A stretch of 64,000 nt of DNA from Branchiostoma floridae (taxonomy: Eukaryota > Chordata > Leptocardii > Amphioxiformes > Branchiostomatidae). The notes below the pieces were generated by a model that was given only the letters and a program-made list of their open reading frames with translations, did no database searches and was not told the origin of the DNA. The position numbers and the translations under genes are program-made. How positions within the stretch are numbered: position 1 is the first letter of the stretch; each line of letters opens with the position of its first letter. The stretch covers positions 14,648,319-14,712,318 of the forward strand of contig NC_049994.1 in NCBI RefSeq assembly GCF_000003815.2, written 5' to 3'. Shown here in pieces: positions 12,001-20,447 of the stretch.

Positions 12001-15000
12001 GATTTGTAATATTAGATTAGATTACTTTACATTAGGTTAGATTTGATAATTGAAGGAAGATTCAGAATTTATGAGAAATTTTCACTGCACAGATTCTGTT
12101 GCTCCGACAAAACATGATCGCCCACATCGAACCAGACACATTCCGGCACGTCCCCAAACTCACGACTCTCGTCCTGGGTGGTAACCGTCTAACCGACTTC
12201 CCCTGGCGGCATATGCAGGTACTGTAAGACAACGTTGTATGATAGATAAGCTATGTAGTTCCACGTTGGGCTTTGGTCCCATTTGCGAAGCGGGGCCCGG
12301 TCGGTATGTTAACGTTTGCGAAACATGCTGACTATTTCTTAAAACTCCGTGTGTTTTGTTGCCTTTCTTATCATATACAGCATTTCGTTTCGGAAAGCTA
12401 CCCGGCCGGGTCCCGGGTTGGGGATTGGGACCTAGGCCTTACCACGCCTTCACCAAATGATTGTGAAGGTCTTGCTACTCACATATAACACTAGTTTCTC
12501 ATTTATCATGCAAACGAAATGTCTAATGAATTACACTTTCATTTCTCAGAGTTCAATTAAATTTGCCAGTGTTGTATTATAAGTACACATGTATTAAACA
12601 ATTGGATTATAGAGTTCCATTTCATCCAAAGGATTTAAATTATTGCTTACATGCTTGCTTGGTCAATTGAGTGGTTGGTTGACAGTTCTATAGGAATACT
12701 TGATTGAAATGGCAACTCTTTGTACCTTGTACCTAGGCACAATCGTTGCTGACGTACTTGGGTTTGGCCGGAAACCGTCTGACGTCACTTCCGACTGAAA
12801 CCTTCCGGTTCCTGCCTGCGCTGAAGGAACTGCGCATCGAAAACAACAAGTTAACCTCCATTCCTGAAGGAATCTTCAATGACCGGCCTTCGCTGGAAAC
12901 GGTAGATATGTTATTATGCGTAGTGCTTAGAGGAAACGTTCCCCGCTTGCTACGGTAGAACTGGCAAACCATCATCAGGCAATCAGGTCGCCGATTACGG
13001 CCAAGAGGCAAGGTGATTAGGTCGTAACCTTCCCTCCAACAATCTTATTGGTTGACAGCTGGCCATTGCTACGTTGGCATTGTTTGACATACACTACTCT
13101 CTAGGCAGAGGTTCACCTATTGTCCCAAATACTTGAGTTTGTGCTGAAGATCGAGCAAAAATTAAATTATCTTCCAGCAATTGGAATGATACTGATAGTT
13201 TTAAAAATGAGCTTTGCACAGTGCAAGGCCACATGGACCATGTCTCGTGTCGACACTGAACTAACTCACACTGTAGTAGCATCTCCTTATTCACCTTAAG
13301 TCAGAAACATTAAGCTTAGGCAAACTAGTCTTAATCTTGAACTGGCTTTGTTTAGAAAGCAATCGTCGTTGACCACTACTCAATCAGTAACAGTCTTGTC
13401 TCTACAAAGCTGTAGCGTAAATTCTACTGGAATCTAACACTGATCCGGTTACATTCATGTAGCCACCCCTTTCCCCCCATTATACATACTCTCCAAGCAG
13501 AGGTTAGGCTTCGGCTATTTTTTTAACGTTTTTTTAGTCGTTTTTATCGGGCTTTCTATTTTGTCATTTTTCTTGAAGTACGCCAGTTAGGTTTTGACAC
13601 AGCAAGATATAAAAAAAAAATAGAAAGCCCGATAAAAACGACTAAAAAAAACTTAAAAAACAACCGGAGCTTAACCTCTGCTTGGAGTGTAATCATATGC
13701 ATGTCATCGACACAAACTATGTTCTTGCAGGTGTACATGAGAGAGAATCCATGGCAGTGTGACTGTGGGTTCCTGTCGTCCTACAAGACCTTCCCATCGA
13801 AAATAACCCGCCTACACCCCTGCATGACCTGCGCTTCTCCCCAGGAATACCGCCAGATGTTGGTGTCGTCGGTAACCCCTGGTAAGGCTTAGGTCATCAT
13901 CATCATAGCGTTCCGTGCCAGTACTGCAGCCAGGCCACGGCCTTATCGTTAGCTTCTAGTAGGTCCTGGTTGGAGATGTTGGGGCCTAATACACAGTCCT
14001 TTGTAATGTGTCCCATGGTTTGCGTTGGGTGGCCACAACGACACTCAGCTGAGTTCACCCGTCCCCATTTCAGTAGGTTGTCTCTGGTCCTACCTACTCC
14101 GCACCTTGCTCTGTTCAGGTCCACCCATTCCCTTCTGGGTAGATGGGTGCCATGAGGAAGGGACTCACAAGGGGTCTGGAGAGCTTCATTTGGTAGGAGA
14201 GTGTCAGAAGCTTTCCAGCGATCGACTCTGTACTTGGCAGCCTCCTTAGGGTTCAGACTCTGTATGGTCATGAAGCTCTTTCTAGATTTGAGTCTTCTTC
14301 TAACATCATGATAGTAGTGTAGAGGGTGTCGAGAGTCCTGCTCTTGTACAAATTTCTGTACAAGGCTTAGGTCTCAATTGGAAAAAGGGACTTTTTTTGT
14401 GATCTCTAGCAGATCCTACGGTAGCAGATCCTACGGTAGCATAAGATAGTATCAAATCTGACATTGTCAATAATGTTTGATAATGATTCTCTTACTATTT
14501 CAAGCAAAAAGAATTGGGTGTCTGACTTCCAGCAGCGCAATTTGACCTACACACCTCAGGTCAGGTCAATTGTCCATGCAGGTTTTTTTCCTTCTCCCTA
14601 ACCTAACATTACTGGGTGTCGCCTGCAAAGTAATGATCACAATAATTTGAATTTTGGTACATATCTATATAAGACTTTATACTTGACATCTATGCTTCGA
14701 AATCTGAGCTGTGCTTAATATTTCTCGGTAAAGCCGAGGACTTATTGACAACCCCGCGTACATGTATAAAGTCTTATATAAATGTGTACCAAAATTCAAA
14801 TTATTGTGATCATTACGTTGCAGGCGACACCCAGTAACGTTAGGTAAGGGATAACGAAAAAAAGTGGACAATTGATCTGCAATCTGAGGTGTGCGGGTCA
14901 AATTGTCTGATCACACTTCACCCTTCTTTTTCTCGCCACTTACCCTCTAATTTAGAAAAAAAAACGAATGCCGGGAAAGTAACGACTCTAATGATTTGTA

Positions 15001-16317
15001 ATTTGGAGGGTATTTATAAAAGGCTTCATACTATGAAGTTGTGCCTCAAAATCTGAGCTGTGCTTGTTATTTCTGGTTTTAGGCGGAGAATTTATTGATC
15101 ACCCCTCGTACATGCATGTCCATTGCCCTAATGCTTTGGTTGCGGGCTGTTTCAGAATGCACCGAAGGCTCGGGCGAAGTTGATGAGACAAAGAATAACA
15201 CCGAAGGTTCGGGAGAGATTGAAGAGACAACCAATGACAACGTCAGCCAGAAGAATCCAGAAAACAGTGACACCGTGAATCTGTTGGGTGAAACGGCACT
15301 TCCCCGCAAATTCTGCCCACTTTGGCGCCCACGATGTCGCCGCTTTCATCAGGGTATTCATCGTGCATCATCACAAGAAAACGACGAACAGACCAAAATG
15401 ACGAAAACAGATACGAAGAAACTTGCCTCACCGCTTCTTTCCAACAAGCCTCTGTCCTATCTTTATGGAAACCAAGGCCAGTCCGCCAAGCGTTTGGAGA
15501 ACGACGGCAACGTAAACCCTGGACAAACAGTCAAGTCTACCACAAGGCCCATACCGAACACTCGACGACTGACCACTGATAGGGACGATGTCTTCAAGGG
15601 ACGTCCTGGCCAAGGACACCTGATTCAGCGATTTTGGCGTACACCAAAACCAAGCGATCAACCAATAGGGTCCCAGAAGACAGCGACGAGCGCCAATCAT
15701 CGCACCGATTCACTATCTACTCGACCAATGAAAAGGCTCGTTGTACAGCTACCGAGGGCTGGGGCATTTCATGCCATTCACCCGAAGACCATAGGTACCT
15801 TAAATCTCCCTAACATATTCTATTGATAGCTAGTAACTCCAAATTGAATGTAGTATTGTGTTATCAATGTGGTACCAATGTGAATTATGTATGACCTATC
15901 ATGCTAATGTCATGGTTTTGGTGTTATGTTTTCAGCCATCACTGTGGTACCGATGTGAATCAAATATGATCTATCATGCTAATGCCATGGTTTGGGTGTT
16001 ATACATTCAGCCATCATCGTGGTAATAATGTGAATTGAATATGACCTATCATGCTAATTCCATGGTTTTGGTGTTATATTTTCAGCCATCATTGCGGTCC
16101 TGGTCGCACTGGTGGGGGTTTCACCGCTCTGTGTGGCTCTCCTGAAGACCCTCAGGACAAAGAAACAGGAGAAGACTCAGACTGAGGCACCCACCGAAGT
16201 AGACGATGGCGAGATACAACCCTACAGTACCACGTATGTGGACAGGTTTCTCATTCGTAAAATCATGAGCAGAAGATAAAGAAAACAAACCCTTGATTAA
16301 AGGGAGAGGGTTCCTAC

Positions 16318-16369
<52 letters not shown>

Positions 16370-17187
16370 CTGGAGAGATGCATGCATATTTCCCAATATG
16401 TAGATGCTATTAAACAAGGTGCAAATTTCATGATTGTTTCCTTGCTCTATATGTTTTAAATAAAAATAAAGTTTTATTGCAAATTATATGTGAATGGCTC
16501 TTACAATATCTACCTTCTGATCATTGTAGGTACCTGTCGAAGATCAACATCTCGGAATCTCCGCTCCCAAAACCACCCCAGCTGGCGAGTGGTTACTCCA
16601 ATCCTGCCGACCTCACCATCGTCCGGCAGACATATGCCGAACCTTACTCCACTCAAACTAACCCAAAAGGGCAAATCAACACCTCAAATGGCGACCCCAA
16701 GACCAGTTTGAACATACACGGTCCAGAAGCAGAAGACGTCTACGAAGATGCCGTGCCGGTGGTGTTCAAGATAGGACGATTTCCAGCCGAAGAGATGGAA
16801 GGAGAGCTACTGGACAAGTTGAACAACGAGCCTTTCCGCCTCGAGCAGGCAGCCAACAGCCTTCAGGCCCAGGCTGCCCAGACCCGTCAGTCATCGGATC
16901 AACTGAACCAACCATTCTATCACACGATTGCCGCGTGTCCTCCAGGTGAAGCCGCCAGTCCATCTGCCTTTCGTGAGGAGACAGACGAGTACGGAGAGGT
17001 CTGGAACTGCATCGGCAGCGCTGAACTGGAGAAGGAAGGAAACCAGGAGGCGACTGGTCTTGGGATGAAGGGAGGGCCCCAGGCGGAGATGGAAGCCAAC
17101 ATGGACTACTACTACCAGCAGCTGATCAAGCCTCACATCTACGAGAAACCGGAAGTCGTCATCGCCAAGCTCAAGCTGAAGACTTAA
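8898..17187 (+). CDS. Receptor gene 1: signal peptide, LRR, stalk, TM and tyrosine-rich tail; unnamed family
   Basis: Exons: 8898-9075, 11408-11610, 12093-12218, 12737-12901, 13731-13881, 15156-15794, 16086-16233 and 16530-17187. All have AG/GT borders and the phases chain without a break, giving about 755 residues. Order: signal peptide (about residues 1-22, VALLLLVCVPPWCAG), Gly/Arg-rich basic segment (about 23-60), a degenerate LRRNT, about five 23-24-residue LRRs (e.g. LTYLGLAGNRLTSLP, LKELRIENNKLTSIP), an LRRCT starting NPWQCDC, two EGSGE motifs, a Thr/Pro/Lys stalk, a TM helix near residue 490-510, and a cytoplasmic tail with YAEP, VYEDAV, EYGEVW and IYEKPEV tyrosine motifs. It should be a type I plasma-membrane protein. 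The paralogue follows 3 kb downstream in the same orientation. Start choice: first ATG in the first coding exon, directly before the signal peptide and matching the paralogue. I do not recognise a named family, and ligand and partners are unknown. Confidence 0.85.
9101..9135. repeat. (TTTG)n microsatellite
   Basis: About nine uninterrupted TTTG units lie 25 bases inside the first coding intron of gene 1. The following TTTATTTATTCATGAG stretch up to about 9330 resembles the AT-rich end of a retroelement but cannot be placed. Confidence 0.9.
9391..9525 (+). repeat. Dispersed repeat (GTCTGTGTGTG head, GGGAAGACGAAGGTCAAG core)
   Basis: The segment from the TGTCTGTGTGTG run to GATGGCCCC has a clear relative on the opposite strand at about 31190-31345. 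Shared parts are GGTAGGTGGGTTGGGGCTGG, GAAGACGAAGGTCAAG and a GATTNTGATGATTTTTGG-like stretch. It looks like part of an interspersed element of unknown class. Confidence 0.65.
11408..12901 (+). CDS. Gene 1 LRR exons (11408-11610, 12093-12218, 12737-12901)
   Basis: Three exons encode the LRR solenoid, with phase-0 introns cutting inside the repeats. The first begins GEKRVCFHDQVPIPTFPENV, an LRRNT-like cap with only one cysteine. The LRRs have the LxxLxLxxNxL pattern with Asn or near-Asn: IDLNYNLI, LLLRQNMI, LVLGGNRL, LGLAGNRL, LRIENNKL. Several carry the typical (P/E)xxxF phrase (PDTFRHVPKL, TETFRFLPAL, EGIFNDRPSL). Five repeats is short for an LRR receptor. Confidence 0.88.
13487..13691. mobile_element. 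MITE, CTCCAAGCAGAGG family, full copy
   Basis: Terminal inverted repeats TACTCTCCAAGCAGAGGTTA and the complement of AACCTCTGCTTGGAGTGTA bracket about 205 bases. Internal subterminal parts are also inverted (GTCGTTTTTATCGGGCTTTC on both arms). It sits just upstream of the LRRCT exon; its right end is only about 40 bases from the acceptor at 13730. Related copies or halves: 24886, 37899, 46382, 52503, 57771. Confidence 0.85.
13731..13881 (+). CDS. Gene 1 LRRCT exon
   Basis: Encodes VYMRENPWQCDCGFLSSYKT with four Cys in the pattern CxC...C..C (QCDC, PCMTC), the standard LRRCT cap that closes a solenoid at the membrane-proximal side. The exon enters in phase 0 and leaves in phase 1 at GTAAGG. 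The equivalent exon in gene 2 is 25898-26054. Confidence 0.93.
13896..14361 (-). mobile_element. 5'-truncated non-LTR retrotransposon with 12-bp target duplication
   Basis: The minus strand (14271 down to 13903) encodes the C-terminal tail of a LINE reverse-transcriptase protein, with the zinc-knuckle-like CRCGHPTQTMGHITKDC and the WVDLNRARCGVGRTRDNLLK stretch that precede the stop in many LINE ORF2 proteins. The 3' end carries a short (ATG)n tail (TCATCATCATCATAG on plus). The direct repeat AAGGCTTAGGTC occurs at 13884-13895 and 14362-14373, giving exact insertion boundaries of 466 bp, as expected for target-primed reverse transcription with 5' truncation. It lies two bases beyond the GT of the LRRCT-exon donor. 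Exact clade not determined. Confidence 0.88.
14538..14912. mobile_element. Long hairpin element with a spacer copied from the stalk-exon acceptor region
   Basis: Left arm (about 14538-14690) and right arm (about 14757-14912) are inverted copies of about 155 bp, sharing for example ACTGGGTGTCGCCTGC and ATTTGAATTTTGGTAC. The spacer (ATCTGAGCTGTGCTTAATATTTC... to CCCCGCGTACATG) is similar in direct orientation to 15046-15116, just upstream of the stalk exon. So either the element or the acceptor region captured sequence from the other. Confidence 0.75.
15156..15794 (+). CDS. Gene 1 stalk exon with EGSGE repeats
   Basis: Enters at acceptor TTTCAG in phase 1 and begins ECTEGSGEVDETKNNTEGSG, two copies of the acidic Ser-Gly motif used for glycosaminoglycan attachment. 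About 190 residues of Thr/Ser/Pro/Lys/Arg-rich, low-hydrophobicity sequence follow, as in an extended stalk. Ends phase 1 at donor GTACCT. An upstream AG at 15082 would extend an open frame but is out of phase with the preceding exon. Confidence 0.85.
15861..16085. repeat. Three tandem 75-bp units, each carrying a splice-acceptor copy
   Basis: Units begin at 15861, 15936 and 16011, with exactly 75-base spacing. Each ends in a pyrimidine-rich TTCAG, and the following bases CCATCA(C/T) match the start of the TM exon at 16086. The last boundary is the real acceptor. Use of the 15936 or 16011 acceptor would reach TGA after seven or eight codons. Confidence 0.9.
16086..16233 (+). CDS. Gene 1 transmembrane exon
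   Basis: Encodes AIIAVLVALVGVSPLCVALL, a single hydrophobic helix, then a basic stop-transfer (KTLRTKKQEK) and an acidic segment leading to EIQPYSTT. The exon is 148 nt, phase 1 in and 2 out, exactly the length and phase of the TM exon of gene 2 (28133-28280), where the segment ends DIQPYSTR. Confidence 0.92.
16320..16369. repeat. (TG)n microsatellite
   Basis: About 24 uninterrupted TG units in the intron between the TM and tail exons of gene 1. Confidence 0.98.
16530..17187 (+). CDS. Gene 1 cytoplasmic tail exon
   Basis: About 218 residues to TAA. Tyrosine motifs in order: QTYAEPY, DVYEDAVPVV, DEYGEVW and HIYEKPEVV. A proline patch ESPLPKPPQ lies near the start. The C-terminal block MKGGPQAEMEAN..DY then YEKPEVVI is nearly identical in gene 2. 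There is one YEDAVPV unit here, against five related units in gene 2. No kinase, TIR or death domain is present, so signalling would need docking partners. Confidence 0.9.
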
Positions 17188-20100
17188 AGTCGTAAGAAGA
17201 CAAAAACAGTCTTGATGCATTTTTGTGATGGCATATCACTTGCAGTGCTTATGTGTACCGTAGTGTTGTTATTTCTTCTTTTTGACTCCAAATGCGGAGT
17301 CTTAGTGTTCGGCCTGTGTGTTTGAGTTGGTGTGTGTTTCAATACAATGTCAAGAGAGTAAGAGGAAGTTAGCGGGAGATGATCTCAAAATTCAAGATTG
17401 GCCGGAAGTACAGTTCAGAGGTGTTAGAGCCAGTTTTTCTCTTCACAACACTTCATGCATTTGATTATTACATACCACTTTACTTAGTATATCCAGTGAG
17501 ATCCTAGTCACAGGAAGTACACACACATTGAAGGACTACAGATTGTGACAATCATTTCCAGAGTAATCAACTATGTATTTTCATAGACCGCCTGGTTTTT
17601 GTGTTGTCTTGTGTGTCCTGCCGATGGTTTACTTTTTTCTAGACGCCTCGTCGTACATGGCGATCAGAGTAAGTAGTATTTCACGTTACCATTGCTCTAT
17701 ACATTAACGTGATGGCTGAAAACATACCTACGTATACCTGTTTTTGCCTTTGCCTCATCTCATTGTATTCAATTCAAGATTATGTGATCCCTCTTTCTCA
17801 TCTAGTAATACCTAAGCGTAGTTTGACGTATTTTGTGTTTGTGCCAAAGAATACATGTACCATCACACTTCAAGGCCAGAGAAAAACTAGACATGTCTGT
17901 AAAAATACTGATTAGAAATAGCCAATCCACAGTATAGATACACACTTATATCACACAGCGTAGCCAATTCAAAGAGACCGAGGAACGTTGACATTGCACT
18001 CAAGTAACAAATCCTCGACGCTGTAGAACATTTGAATGTCAAAGTAAAATAGAAAAAGGAATGATGTAAACACGACCAACAGTCACATGCGAGTCGTGAA
18101 AGAGCTCACTACAAGGAGCATTACGTTATGGATTACATACATAATCAAGCATACAATAGCTATACAATTAACACAATGTCTGGCAACACTAATGACAGAG
18201 GATCTTGACCTGATACCTGTACTTCTCATTTTCAAATCAGTCTCTTAGTGTAGAGGGGAAGACCACAAACTCTTTCTAGAGGGACTCCATAGAGTGCTGA
18301 ACAGTGTGTTTATGTCACACTGACTGTAAGATGTGTAGGTTGCGTGAAACAAGCAATAAACGGCACATTCTGACGTCGACGCACCTCGTGGATAAATCAG
18401 TCTATGTGTGAATGGTGTACACATTTGTATGAACCGCCACTATGATGTTATTAATTCAAATAGTTGTTCTAGATACAAAATCAGCTTATAGACAGCAAAA
18501 GCACAATACAACAGTCATAAATAAAAAATCTCAGAATTACTAGTAACGAGCCGCATGGGATTGTAGGTAATGTCAAAGGTAAGGAGGCTTCTCGGAGTAA
18601 ACAAACATGGAAACGCTGCAAACACAAAATGAGTGACCTGAAACTTTGACCTTACAGTAATTCTTCCCGAGCGGGATCAGATATTGTCTTCCCCCGTAGA
18701 GCTTTGATCTGCTGTCGTCCCTATCACTGGAAAGTTTTATGGCTTAAGTCCGTCATTGATAGTCTTTTTTTATATTTCGATTTTCTGCTTTTTTTGTATT
18801 TTGTGCTTGCCAGCAGAAATTCTAAAAAGAGAAGAGAAGTTTTCTCATTCGATTTCTGTTAAACATGCCAATCGTTAATCCAGCCAAAAGGGCTGCAATT
18901 GTTGGATTGTGGGAGTGTTTTCCCGAAAAAAAAAGTCATGAAGGTAAATTTTGAGATACGTGTGTATACCTTTGAAAATATGTCACTGTTAGAAGAAAAA
19001 TTCTATTAACTGTGCTCATACGTGACTAACGAATCTCTTCAGCGATATTCATAACTCCACGTTTTGTATTCAAACCCCTTTAGTAGCCTTCGGTGTGATA
19101 AAATACTCAACGAAATACCCAAATTTGGGAATATGGCGGTAGTTTTGTAAGATCTTGTAGCGTTCAATATTGACACACCGGGCTAGGCTCTGTTGGGGTA
19201 CATTAAAACGAAGTCAATAGGAATCCATGCTTCATCGGATATTCATAGATTGCTTACGTAAGCTTGCAGACAAATTAAATGTACATGAATAGCTGTTCTT
19301 CATTCATTGCTGTAGACCTCGCTGGGGAGAACGCAGGAAGGCAGGTAAGCAGATAGTAGACTATATTTAAGATTTTGCCATATTTTCAACAACAACATGC
19401 ATGCAGCACAGAAAAATCGTACTGAATTTCGAAGAGTCTTCTTATATTTGTAAGACCTTGTAAACGTATCAAATTTTCTCCGCAAAGTAACGTAGTGGTT
19501 TGAGAATTATTGACAACATTTTGCAAAGGTTGTTACGTGTATGCCATCGTCATATACATATTTGTCTAGATATCAGAAAATCTTAAGCACCACTAGTTAT
19601 AGTTTTTCTGAAAAAAAAAGATGATTTTCACTAAACCGGGCGAAAACGACTCACAGTAGACAAAAAAAATGATTGGCCGGTTGCTGTTAACGTTTGAACT
19701 TCTGAAACCCTGGACTTCTAAAACCTGTTCTCTACATATTTGTGAAGACGAACCGAACTTCGCGTGCTCAAAAATTCTTCGTCTTTCTGAAGACATCTTT
19801 CGTACAAAATTGGCCCATGTTTTGTGTCACGTTCCCCTCAGTTTGGTGCACGTTTTTCCCAAACAATACGTTAACTTAACGTCTATTGTACCAAAGCGGT
19901 TGGATATTGCTTTTTCATCCTTTTTTAAAAGTCGCGGTTCAAACAGTAGCAATCCGGTGTGGGCGTGACTGGAAAAGGATCATGAAGCTTTGTAACAAAG
20001 AATTGCTTACTTCTTATAAGCACCTGGTGGATTATTATTCTCCCTATAATAGTCAGCATAGTGTCTGGTAGAAACTAACTTTAAGCCATGGTCCACTGTT

Positions 20101-20302
20101 TATTAGGCTTGCCAAAAAGAGCTGGGAAATTTTCCCCGTACAATGAACCTATAATTATAAATACTGTACGTATCGTCTGTCTTCTCTGTCACAACCAGTG
20201 TAAGAATAGCTCTTCAGTGAGCTAAACTGGCCAGAAAGCAGTTGAACTGTTTTTCTGTGAAAAGAAAAGCTAATTGAGTTCGTTATTTGTTTGCGTTGCA
20301 GG
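17188..20302. other. Region between the two receptor genes
   Basis: Contains the 3' UTR of gene 1 (a candidate AATAAA lies at 18355-18360, about 1.2 kb past the stop) and the upstream region of gene 2. A TATA-like ATTATAAATA lies near 20152. No open frame here has splice logic or a recognisable domain, and I see no repeat worth naming. Confidence 0.45.
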
Positions 20303-20447
20303 ATGAAGCTAGGCGGAGGCAGAGTCCCTGCTCTCCCGATAGCTCTGTTCCTCCTGCTCTGTGTAACGCCGTGGTGCGATGGCGGTAAACGCGGCGGCCA
20401 CCGTAGACACGGGGGCCGGTACGGAGGACGCCATGGACGCGTTGGTG
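20303..20447 (+). CDS. Gene 2 exon: signal peptide plus Gly/Arg/His segment
   Basis: Starts MKLGGGRVPALPIALFLLLC, then VTPWCDGG and a basic GKRGGHRRHGGRYGGRHGRV run. Acceptor at 20301, donor GTACGT, phase 1 out. The start codon is the second base after the acceptor; the leader lies in an unseen upstream exon. Confidence 0.82.

Noticed and set aside
15083-15155. Extension of the stalk exon to the AG at 15082
   Set aside because: From the phase-1 LRRCT junction this acceptor reads to TGA near 15184; the TTTCAG at 15155 keeps the frame and matches gene 2.
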